Part shown: one piece after another, positions 13,901-23,486 of the stretch
How positions within the stretch are numbered: the first letter of the stretch is position 1
Layout of the letters: each line of letters opens with the position of its first letter
Source of the DNA: Aspidiotus rigidus
Lineage: Eukaryota > Arthropoda > Insecta > Hemiptera > Diaspididae
Assembly (NCBI GenBank): GCA_035079385.1
Contig: JAVHKY010000026.1
Span: 4,552,501-4,616,500, forward strand
Direction of reading: 5' to 3'
DNA length: 64,000 nucleotides
The notes under the pieces: model-generated
Databases searched by the model: none
What the model saw: only the letters and a program-made list of their open reading frames with translations
What the model was told of the DNA's origin: nothing
Position numbers and translations under genes: made by a program

Positions 13901-16900
13901 AAATATGTTTTTCATTTGAGATACCTACAAAATTGAGCTTCCTTTATTGAAAATAATTTTAAGAAAGACGACATATAAGTAGGTATCGAACTTTCCTCGT
14001 TTTCCTAATCTTATTACGTATTTTTTTTTCTTTCTGATTAATTTATAAAAAATTTTCCTCCGAACTTCAAATTACAAACTTTCTTCGCTGTAGATAAGTG
14101 ATCTATTTTTACACTAAATGTGTCTTACCAAATCATTCAATTCAGTTTCAGTCACTTCAATTCTCTGTGACTCAATTGCAACTGCTGAGGATATTTCTTT
14201 AATTTCTAGAAGGAGAAAATTAACTAATTATATAACTATCCACAAAAGATTACAATCTTCAAAATATTCCTAGATGAAAATATTGTATTCAAAGTGGAAT
14301 GTAAAAAACTTCCCATACTTCTTGAGATTTGGAAAAATTACAAACTGTAATCGTGACGTCATCAAGAAACTTGGAGAAAAATTTCAACCTAAATCCTTCA
14401 TAAAGAGGAAGGCGACTTTGAAAAATATACATTTAGATGACAGCTCGACCGAATCAAAAACTTGGAAAAATTTCAATGTAGGGCGCTTGAAAAAAATAGA
14501 TTCAGAGATAGCGTACATAAATATGAGTGATTGTTAGCTCGGAAAAACTTTGACTTAAGGATAGAGGAAAGAGTTGACCGACCTATCTAAGAAGTGTGAG
14601 AAAATTTTGAGCTACGAGGTATTGAGGTAAAAAATTTCAGCTTCCTTAAACGGGGTGTTGACCAGGCAATTTTAAAATGTTCGAGCAGAGCCAAATGTTT
14701 CACGTATTTTTAAAAGCCCTAAGTAGGTATACTGTATTTGAAATGACGAGGCTTTTGGTGAAACGGTTGATAAGTTGTCGAGGGTCGAAAGTTTCCTTAT
14801 TCCCGAAATCTTAGTCCGGACGTGCTCTGTCATATGACGTGAACCTAGTATACAGTATACTGCACACCAGGCTAAGAAGGGAGAAAGCAAACAAGTGGAG
14901 CGAGTGGTCTGTCAGCGAATAAGCCTAGTATACGAAATACTGTACAAGCCCACTAACTAAACCGTACAATTTCTAGGCTAAGATTATAAATTAACCTAAG
15001 ATACAGTCGAGAGGCTATTCTAAGTCCCTTAGGTAGATAAAGCAATTAGACGACGACATACTCAAAGGAGTAAAACAGACGGAGTAATTTAATTAAAGCC
15101 ACAGAAATACAAAATACACCAGAGCGCTTTCCATTAAAGAACCATTGTCAACGGGTGACATGAAAGCAACTGAACCAACACCGGCCGGCAACAAATACTA
15201 CCGAGGAAATCATGACTGAACTAGCGAGTCATCACAATGTGAATCATACTCATAAACTAGTTCAATCAACCCCTCATCAGGTATGTACCTGTTGAGCACA
15301 TTTAGGTTGTCGTTATTCAGATGGCGAATAATTTCAATATGTACTAACGTGGTACGTTTGAAAACCGAGGACTCTCTATGGAGGAAGGACTCGGATCCCT
15401 CTTTGAAACTATGGCCAGTGGTAATAAGATGGTCCGCAAATGCCGAATCACCCAATTTCTTCTTTTCCCACCCCTTCCTATCTAGATTCTAATTTTGAGC
15501 TGACGTCCAGTCTCACTTATGTAGATTCCATTACAGTCATTACACTCCATTTTGTAAACCCCACTTCTTTCGACCAGTGGGATGGGGTCCTTAAGCTTAA
15601 TGAACAGACTTTTTACAGTGTTAAGATTGTAATACACTGGGCGAAACCCAAATGGGCGGAGGACACGACCTAACTGGGAAGAGAATGTTCCCGAAAAGAG
15701 GAGCCTAATCCAACGTTTTCTACTATTTGACGCCGGATTGCGGGGGAGTTTCGGAACCAACGGTTGTCGTTTTCGTCCCATATTTGGTTTCTCGATAAGT
15801 GTTTAAAATTGCATTTGAAACCCAAATTTATCAAATTCCAGCTGTTCTCCGATTGTGTTCAGACCACCAGGAAACTGGAGAAATTTCTGACTGAAAAGTG
15901 GATCCGCACCGAGTTGCGGAGGTGGTATGCGAAGTTGAATAACACCACAAGGTTGAACTTGTTGGTCCATTCGAGACTTTCCGGTGTATTCTCGCCAGGT
16001 GAGTTGGATCTCTTTATTAAGTTGGTTAACCTTAAATGCCGATCTTTTGAGGCTAAATTGAGGCGTAAGAAAAATAAAAAGCTTAGCTCCCTCCAAAAAT
16101 CGAATGCCTCCGCTGTCCAGGAAGTGAGTACTGATGTCAGCGTTATCCAAAAATTTTTACCGCGGATTATAAATTGTAGTAATGTTGAGTTTGAGAGTGA
16201 TGAGTTGAATCTCTTGGAAAAGGGCTTAAAATTCGGGTTACGCCCCCCCCCCCTTAATAATGCTGACACTTTGGCCAATGTCGTTGCGGACCTCGAATTA
16301 AAAATTGGGCCTGGGGTCAATACTCAGAAAGCTTGTGCTGCCTTTGTTCGTCGTACCCCCTCCCTCGGATAAATGATCTTGCTTTGGAGGTGATTAAGAG
16401 GAAGGCTGATAAAGGGAATGCCATTGTAGTTATGGAGAAGTCCTCTTATGTCTCCAAGGTCTATGACGTTCTCGACCAGTGTGGCGGCAAGGTAAATGTG
16501 GATTTTAACTTTCCAAATCACGTTAAAGAAGTTGGACGTGTTATAAACAATAGCGAATTTATTATCAAAATATGAAAACCCCTTCGCTTAAAAGATATCT
16601 CCTTGAGCCCAACCCTGTGCCGCCTTTATTGTAGGGGCTGCCTAAGGTTCATAAGAAGGACACTCCTATGCGGCCGGTCGTTTCCTTTGTGTCTTCCCCC
16701 ACGCACTTCTTGGCAAAATTTTTGGACCGTTGGTTTAAATCTCGAGTAGAATTTGAGTCATCTTACTCTGTGAAGAATTCGGTCTCTCTGGCTGATAAGC
16801 TTAAAGATGACATTCTTCCGCTTGATTCTACCCAATGCTCTTTTGACGTAGTCGGCTTATTTCCGAGTATCCCTAAAGCTACTGCCATGCAGCATATGCG

Positions 16901-18572
16901 AGACCTCTTGGTCCAATCTAATATCTGTCACGAAGAACTGGCAGAATTTTTCAATTTACTCAATAGTTGTTGGTCTCCCAATTTTTTCAAATTTGAAGGG
17001 AAATTTTTCGAATTTCCAGAGGAGGTAGGTATCCCTATTGGCTCTCCTCTGGGTTCCCTCATGTCGGAGGTTTTCATGTCTAAATTTGAGCAGCTCGATC
17101 TTTTTTCCTCTGGTCAGGGGCTTTTGGGTCATATATACATTATTGGCACAGGTATGTTGATGATGTGTTGTGCATCACCGAGATCTCCTTTTGGAGTTTC
17201 TTAGGTATCTCAACAGTTTTTATCCTTCCATCAAATTCACGTTGGAAGTAGGCGGTTTATGTATAAATTTTTTGGACCTTACTATCTCTAATAGAGAAGG
17301 TCTCCATGAATTCGCCATATATAGAAAAGATACCTCGACCGATATTACCGTCCACGGTAGATCTTTTTGCCCTGTTGCCCACAAAATTGCCGGTTTTCAT
17401 AGTTATATCCACCGGTTGACTAGTATTCCATTGGGTCACCTTGCTTTTCAACAGGAGCTTTTGACTATAAAGCACTTGGCCAGAGTGAATGAGGTCAGCT
17501 TAGATATTGACTTGATGGTCCATAGAAAATTGACTCGGAAAAGCCTTGATTCCACTACCTCCCTCCCCCGCAATACGGTGTCAAATAGTAGAAAACGTTG
17601 GATTAGGCTCCCCTTTTTGGGAAAATTCTCTTCCCAGTTAGGTCGTGTCCTCCGCCCAGTGTATTACAATCTTAACACTGTAAAAAGTCTGTTCGTTAAG
17701 CTGAAGGACCCCATCCCACAGGTCGAAAGAAGTAGGGTTTACAAAATGGAGTGTGATGACTGTAATGGAATCTACATAGGTGAGACTGGACGTCAGCTCA
17801 AAATTAGAATCGAGATAGGAAGGCGTGGGAAAAGTAGAAATTGGGTAATTCGGCATTTGCGGACCATCTTATTACCACTGGCCATAGTTTCAAAGAGGGA
17901 TCCGAGTCCCTCCTCCATAAAGAGTCCTCGGTTTTCAAACGTACCGCGTTAGAACATATTGAAATTATTCGCCATCTGAATAACGACAACCTAAATGTGC
18001 TCAACAGGTACGTACCTGATGAGGAGTTGATTGAACTAGTTTATGAGTATGATTCACATTGTGATGACTCGCTAGTTCAGTCATGATTTCCTCGGTAGTA
18101 TTTGTTGCCTGCCGGTGTTGGTTCAGTTGCTTTCATGTCACCCGTTGACAATGGTTCTTTAATCGAAAGCGCTCCGGTGTATTTTGTATTTCTGTGGCTT
18201 TAATTAAATTACTCCGTCTGTTTTACTCCTTTGAGTATGTCATCGTTTAATGTCTTTGGTCATAATTTGGAGAACCGAATTAATTCTAGATACAGAAACT
18301 TAGGAAACGACATCCCAAAAAATCTCCAAAGTAGGTCAGGGTCATCGCTTGACTGACATCTCTACTTCTTCTTCATTATCCATTCCACCATCATCTTCTT
18401 TTTTAACATATTCCATGTCCTTAATGACACCCCACTACTCTGATATGAAAATCCAATTTATTCTGTAAATTATTTTACTTTCATCTTTATTCTCGTCCGA
18501 TGAACTGGAGTCGCTATTTTCAGAATCCAATCCAAAATATTCATCTTCTCTAGAAATTTGATTCAAATTCAT
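5115..18572 (-). CDS. Dynein heavy chain, N-terminal tail only (DHC_N1 region)
   Basis: Hand-built model, 23 exons, in transcript order: 18479..18572, 14129..14205, 13361..13706, 13046..13216, 12682..12798, 12469..12596, 11745..11887, 11478..11643, 11261..11394, 10289..10534, 9822..9987, 9529..9678, 8772..9175, 8128..8375, 7472..7614, 7201..7337, 6661..6754, 6399..6572, 6080..6275, 5819..5966, 5502..5735, 5324..5442, 5115..5290. All 22 junctions keep phase, giving 1,336 aa. The pieces follow the order of the axonemal dynein stem: NLEEFL, IEFWEYK, SNVLFLKKL then IPELILLI, VDNFVQRCTDLLEI, VQYKEWNERI, LFGNVKDLIMTYN, SLFWDNE, KEIIFKPKLLD, NLDDFNYKNETDL, IENYFFLL. The reading frame then stops just past DHC_N1; linker, AAA+ ring and stalk are absent. 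The tail normally dimerises and binds intermediate and light chains at the arm base. The acidic first exon is the least certain and coding could start further upstream. The donor at 8127 (ATG|GTGCTT) is weak. A donor-like GTGTAC near 5132 could join motor exons beyond the ASTE1 gene. Confidence 0.78.
7815..7875. repeat. Short degenerate GCGATAGTAT repeat with palindrome
   Basis: Within a dynein intron the motif GCGATAGTAT recurs in direct and inverted form. It makes a small palindrome (ATTCTGCGATAGTATCGCAG region) next to further copies. It is probably a local expansion, and no function is evident. Confidence 0.4.
10875..10962 (+). repeat. A-tailed insert-like sequence (possible SINE/retroposed tail)
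   Basis: A short GC-richer segment (GTACCCCGCAACAGCCG region) is followed by about 30 consecutive A residues, inside the 726-bp intron between dynein exons 10289..10534 and 11261..11394. The layout resembles the 3' end of a retroposed sequence, but no tRNA-like box or target duplication was seen. Confidence 0.25.
14206..15051. other. Dynein first-intron flank of the Penelope insertion
   Basis: Intronic, A+T-rich. An open frame of 87 codons on the + strand at 14274..14537 has no recognisable motif or family resemblance and is taken as chance. GTATAC-containing short repeats occur near 14730-14935. Confidence 0.35.
15052..15781 (-). mobile_element. Inverted terminal copy of the Penelope 3' end (endonuclease fragment)
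   Basis: Read on the - strand it encodes a GIY-YIG endonuclease fragment (VYKMECNDCNGIYISETGRQ) and the following C-terminal region (AFADHLITTGHSF). It matches the right arm closely but not perfectly: S replaces G after the Y-I of YIGETG, and there is a small in-frame insertion (FGFRP). The divergence suggests the inverted structure is not brand new. Confidence 0.8.
15764..18086 (+). pseudogene. Penelope-like reverse transcriptase / GIY-YIG endonuclease, frameshifted
   Basis: The coding region is spread over at least four frames: 15764..16372, 16333..16575, 16668..17204, 17170..17952, and an end near 18086. Visible parts, in order: an N-terminal region with basic KLRRKKNKK; a KADKGNAIVVM segment; GLPKVHK then RPVVSF; SFDVVGLFPSIP (RT A-box); GIPIGSPLGSLMSEVFM; a frameshifted RYVDDVLC catalytic motif near 17147-17170; FTLEVGGLCINFLDLTIS; and finally the endonuclease VYKMECDDCNGIYIGETGRQ near 17728-17805. 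The breaks (a C10 run near 16243-16252 with the frame lost at about 16350, a stop at 16573-16575, a shift near 17160, and one near 17840) mean this copy cannot make a full enzyme. A few indels at homopolymers could be sequencing error. Confidence 0.85.
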
Positions 18573-18846
18573 CTCAAGGATATTAAATTTGAGTTTTCCT
18601 GTTTGTACCCCAGGCAAAAGCCTAAAAAAAGAAAACAAAACAAGAATAAATAAGAAAAAAACAGAGCAATTAGGTGTGAAGAATACCGAAAAGAACCAAC
18701 ATTTTTTGTCTGACAAAAAAGGATTGGATGAACGAAGAAAGTAGGCCTACTTTAAGCACAGCCAAAAATTTGATTTTAAGTTAGCCTACAGTACGTAAGT
18801 ATAACTTACTTGTATGTAACACTTGATCCTTTCTAGAATACAAATA

Positions 18847-19423
18847 CTGGGTGGACCAGAAAGATGTTACCAGTTAAATGGGAGTTTGCGCTAAATTCAC
18901 TCCAGCGCAAAAACGCGAAACGTGACATGTATACTTAAAATCTACGAAATTTGTAGGTATCTCAATTTTGTCTTCAATTTACGCCCTTACTCAACTTTCT
19001 ACGACTTTTTTGAGCCGAATTATGAATCAAAAAATATACCAAAAATTGACCAATTTGCCAATTAAGGTTTCTAAAATAAAAAATTGAAAAATTCTCCAAT
19101 TTGAAGCTTCATAGGGTTATTCAGGTATTTTTTTCGGGATCACTGTTAAATTTCACTTTCAAATCAAGTAGGCCTAAAATATGAAAGATTAAACGATTTT
19201 TAATTTTTGATAATTTTGGCAAATTGGTCTTCTGGCACATTTTGGTCCATAAGTCGGCTCAAAAAAGTCGTAAAAGTTTTAGTAAGGTATCAAAAAGATA
19301 AAATTGAGATACAAATTTCTTACATTTGGAGTATACATCTAACGTTTCGCGTTTTTCCGCTAGAGTGAATTTAGCGCGAATTCCCATCTACGAACTGATC
19401 GTAACATCTTTCTGGTCCACCCG
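18847..19423. mobile_element. Mariner-like MITE with about 220-bp inverted repeats
   Basis: A 577-bp element flanked by TA on both sides (18845-18846 and 19424-19425). The termini are CTGGGTGGACCAGAAAGATG and its complement at 19404-19423. Inverted similarity continues inward for roughly 220 bp (CGCGAAACGT, TGAGCCGAATTATG and GACCAATTTGCC all have mirrored partners). There is no transposase. The TA target and the GGTGGACCAGAAAG-type terminus point to the Tc1/mariner superfamily. It lies just upstream of the first dynein exon and downstream of PHKB. Confidence 0.75.
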
Positions 19424-19690
19424 GTACAGGTAGGGTGAAAAAAGGGAGACAAGCAACTCATTCCTACTGTATGATACAGAAATTTGTACTTACTGCATGC
19501 TATTTAAGCATACTTCGATATGCAAAAGATGAAATAAAATTTTCAATTTAAAGATAGTATAATATAACATAATTACAACATAGGTGAAACATACAAAACA
19601 AATTTAAAAATAGCAAAACACATTTAAATTTTACGACTAGTTCAATATTTTCAAGCTCGTACCTATATTCAACGGTTTACAGTGAACATT

Positions 19691-22600
19691 TCAACTGATA
19701 GTACAGAAATCATTTTCATACTTTTCCATATCAATTAATGAGGCTTCGATTTTACTCTCCTTCAAAACATTATTAACTACGGCTCTAGCCAAGTAACTAG
19801 TGGTTAATGATTGTTTTTTCGCAATAAATTCCGAAACATCTGCCTCGTTTTCATCTTCGTTATCCTTTCTATACATATCGTGAGCCTCTTTAACTAAGCC
19901 ATCTAGATTCAAGGACTCGCGAAAAGTTAGCTCAGGATTACGTAGTAAAATTGTCGATACGATGCACAACAGTTCTACGATGATTTGACGATATTCAGGC
20001 GCCTTGATATGCACCAAAGTTTCTTCGACTAGTAGAGCGAAATTCAATTCCGATCTAGTCATATTCACAAGGGCTGACTGATGAGGAAACATTTTATTTT
20101 GAATCCAAATACCGTTCGGAGTCCGATTCATCACGTCCCATACTTGTTCGTAGAAATGGGGAGGTACTCGGCACCAACAACCTTCCAATTTGCGTCTTTG
20201 GAGAGGCGTTATGTTGTCTTCGCTGGACCATTCTCGCACAGACAGTACTTTGAAAATCAGTTGACGAATCTCAAACGGGCTCAAATTCTCCAAATCGCTC
20301 GCGGATCTACCGATCATTGTCAAGTACTGCCGCATTGCCTCTAACACCCAACTGACTCGTATTTTGAGTATACCTTTGAACATATTGGCGTTGGTGGCTA
20401 TCAATCTTCCACAATATAGCACGATCTCTTGCTGTAGTACCGCTTGAATGACGTCGTACGTTTGTATAGTGGAGTACATCACCGAGTGAATCTCATCAGG
20501 AGTCATGGGTTTGTCAAAAACGGTTTCCTTGCGACCAGAAACACCAACAGTCAATTGTCGACCGCTGACAAGAACAGTCGTAATAAACGGGCTGATGCTA
20601 TCAACGGTATGTCGGAGTAAACTACTGCAATAACGAACCGCTATCCAGTACTGAAGAGATCCGGCCAAGTAATACAGTTTTTGTAAATGTTCATATATGG
20701 TTTCTCCATTAAATTCGTATTCCGGGCCGTGTCTCTGCAATATAACACCTAATAACTGTGCTTTGAAATGAATCGTCGCGGTACCTCGAATCAAATCCAA
20801 AATTTCATAAGTCTCCTTTGTGTTGTACTCTGAAATGTCGCTAAGCTCTTCTGTATAATGATCAGACGCTTTAGGCACGTCGGTGAGGCTTTGGTACCCG
20901 ATGTATTCGTGCACCAGTTGATGGAATTGCTGAATCTCCGTGTCCGGTTTCTCCCGCAGTTTCATAAAGTCTAAATGCTCGATGCAAGAGGAGGACAATA
21001 AATTCTGCAGTCTACCTATTCGAACTTTGACCAAGTCGCAATGTCCTTTTTTAAACATAGCAAGTAAATCTACTAATTTATTGAACTGCGGGTCACGCAT
21101 GTGCTCCTCGCGTATGACCAGGCATACAGTGGGCCTTCCCGAAAGTCTCCAATATCGACAAACGAATTGTATCTCAGTTTTTATGTCGTCGATCAAGAGA
21201 GCCATATCACGATACAGATAGAATTCGGAAATTTCGAAGATCAGCGGATAACAAAGAACGGTCATACCGCACACCCTATAAATTTTACTCGTGCCTAACG
21301 AGCCAACAGGGCGCATGGGCCTACCAGTCAATTTTAGCTTTTGATTTACGCCTAAATTTTTATAAATTTTTTCTAGTTGTTTCGACGACCATATCTGGAC
21401 AGGTTCGACTTCGTGCGGAGTTTGCGTTTGAATACCGTACGTGCCCATCATAGCTTGGAGTCGCATCGACTCGGCAATTAAAACGACTTGAACCACAAGG
21501 TCTGAGGCAGTGCCTTGAAATGCGGAATATCTTTGAGCTTTCTTTGGTTTACCGTACGAGGGGAGGAATCTTCGTAAAGGATCTAGCTCATTTACATGCA
21601 ACAAACCAGCTATTAATAACTGCGATATGATATATAGAGCTTGACCCCACAAAAATAGGCATTCGTCATTTTTCACGCCGTCGTTGAAGGGTTGACGCAT
21701 CTGAGTCCCGTACTCGATTTTCTCGAACGGTAGATTATCTCGTGGAACGTAATAAAACATTGGAATTACTGGATCACCGTTTTTATCGTACTTCACGATA
21801 TCTTGAATGAGTTCTCGAAACTGCTCGATTTGTTCTTCATTATTTTTGAACACACCATCTATGATCATGAAAATGTAAAAAATTGGCCACTCGTTTTCGA
21901 TATTCTCAAATTCTCTCGTCTCCCCGACGTTGTAAAAGCGTCGAGACGGATCCTCTAGGACCGTCTTATAACCGTCTCGAAGGAATCGACGGAAACCGTA
22001 TCGTCCTTTTAGTTTACGAGCAATGTTGGAAATGGTAGCTTGACAGAGAAGTTTTTCTTGAGAAGCAAATGCAGGAAATGAGATAACCGGTAATAGGGAC
22101 GCGTCCACATCTTTCGAGCACGACTCACGAGGTAACAAGGTTTCAAATATACTTCGGTTTCGATTGTGAGCGTCGATGTCGACGTAAATAACGCTCCACG
22201 AAGCTCCTTTCTCACCAAAGAGGTTGCATCCGTTGATAGCTTCTAAAGCACTTTTTGCTAACCCAATCGAACTCGCGTGGATTTCAGGAGTATTATCGTT
22301 GTATTTACTACCGCGCTCCCACATGCCATAATCAGGGGTCCGGTATGCTCTTTCGACGTAGTACACCAGATTTTGCACAAAAGCTACCTCGTCTTGCGTG
22401 TATATTATTTGTAATCCGGATGAGATCATTTGAACAAGAAAAAGGAGGTACAGAGATACTACGTCTAGTTGTAAATGAGGATATTCGTCGTCGGTGAATA
22501 CTTCAGTACCGGTTGAGAGGCGAAATTTACTGTGAAGGGCATGGGCGGCGCATTGTTTGGTTTTGAAGAGCTCTAATCGCGCTGACTGACGAACCCAACA

Positions 22601-23035
22601 TTCTAGGATACCTCTCATACATTTGACCACCGCCTGACCGAGTTCGTACGATTTCCCCCTGTCGTCATCGATACGGCGGTAGGCCTGAAACAAACTCCAC
22701 ACGGCAGCCGCGCAATAAACACTATCTCTAACCGTCGCGATCTCTTTTTCGGTGGACAACGATGGAAAAAGCCCGGTAACGGGATGCTGATAACGAAGTA
22801 ATTGACGTTTTACCATACCATAACAAACGTCTAGTTGTTGAACAGTTGATTCGTAGTTTGTAATTCTCTCGTGATTTTCGACATCCATATCGTACACGCT
22901 GTAATGCCGAGCAGCGGGAATTCTACGATACAAAAAATTGTTATGATAACACGCTTATCAGGTAGGTATGAGAGAAGGGGTAAAAATAGAAAACTCCAAA
23001 CAAAATTCAAGCATTTACCTTTTCCTGGCGAACAT
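19691..23035 (-). CDS. PHKB: Phosphorylase b kinase regulatory subunit beta
   Basis: Two coding exons, 23019..23035 and 19691..22922, joined AAAAG|GTAAAT to CGTAG|AATTCC, give 1,082 aa (human beta is about 1,093). The start is the ATG at 23035-23033 in a 17-nt coding exon (MFARK); the long exon alone has no upstream in-frame ATG. Diagnostic segments include AYRRIDDDRGK, KCMRGILECW, QMISSGLQIIYTQDEV, WERGSKYND, WSVIYVDIDAHNRNR, KLKGRYGFRRFLRDGYKT, FLWGQALYI, GTYGIQTQTPHEVEP, GSLGTSKIYRV and a GRSASDLENLSPFE stretch. The protein is the glucoamylase-like regulatory beta subunit of the (alpha-beta-gamma-delta)4 kinase that activates glycogen phosphorylase. It ends in CTIS, a CAAX box, so C-terminal prenylation is expected, as in vertebrate PHKB. 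Almost the whole protein lies in one 3.2-kb exon. Confidence 0.95.
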
Positions 23036-23486
23036 GGTGTAGACGGAAGCTTCTAAACAGAACTAAAGAGTGAGATGAAACTTTCAACCGGAAAAATTAC
23101 TCATCACTGAGAAAATATTGACAAAATTAATATTTATCAAGTAGAACAACATTCTCGTGTCTTGTGAAGAAGACGTGTTAACGTAAAGACGTGAATATGG
23201 ACAATGAAGAAACGCACGTTAACTACTGCTGAACGTTCAAAATCGAAAACGATGGGAACGTTCCGTTTGTGCTGCGACGGCAGTGGGTTATTATTAGTTA
23301 CCAACAAGTTAATCAAAATCATTCGCCATGTTTTTGTATGAACGCAATTATGTTGAACTTTTGGAGTAAAGTTTCCGTAGGTCAGCGCTCATAAAAGTTC
23401 GCCTCTCATTTTGCAGACATTGAGGAAGTTAATTATCTCACCTGTGAATAGATATAAGATGTACGTATATGGTCTGATGTGCCACT
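23036..23486. promoter_or_regulatory. PHKB 5' flank
   Basis: This interval should hold the 5' UTR and promoter of PHKB (- strand). No TATA box or other defined element can be named with confidence. Confidence 0.3.

Larger units (their letters stand above)
15052..18245 (+). mobile_element. Penelope-like retroelement with inverted 5' arm
   Basis: About 3.2 kb in the first intron of the dynein gene. The core encodes reverse transcriptase and a GIY-YIG endonuclease in + orientation. The left 730 bp (15052..15781) is an inverted copy of the element's own 3' end (about 17568..18245), including endonuclease codons and the 3' non-coding end. The outer edges mirror each other (ACATACTCAAAGGAG / CTCCTTTGAGTATGT). 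Penelope elements are known for such partial inverted terminal copies. No clear target-site duplication was found. Confidence 0.85.

Noticed and set aside
14274..14537. 87-codon open frame on the + strand
   Set aside because: No family resemblance, lies in a dynein intron on the opposite strand, and has no splice or promoter support.
18340..18435. Short acidic frame on the - strand (MEYVKKEDDGG)
   Set aside because: Too short, no clear splice links, and the neighbouring exon 18479..18572 already connects in phase to the dynein gene.
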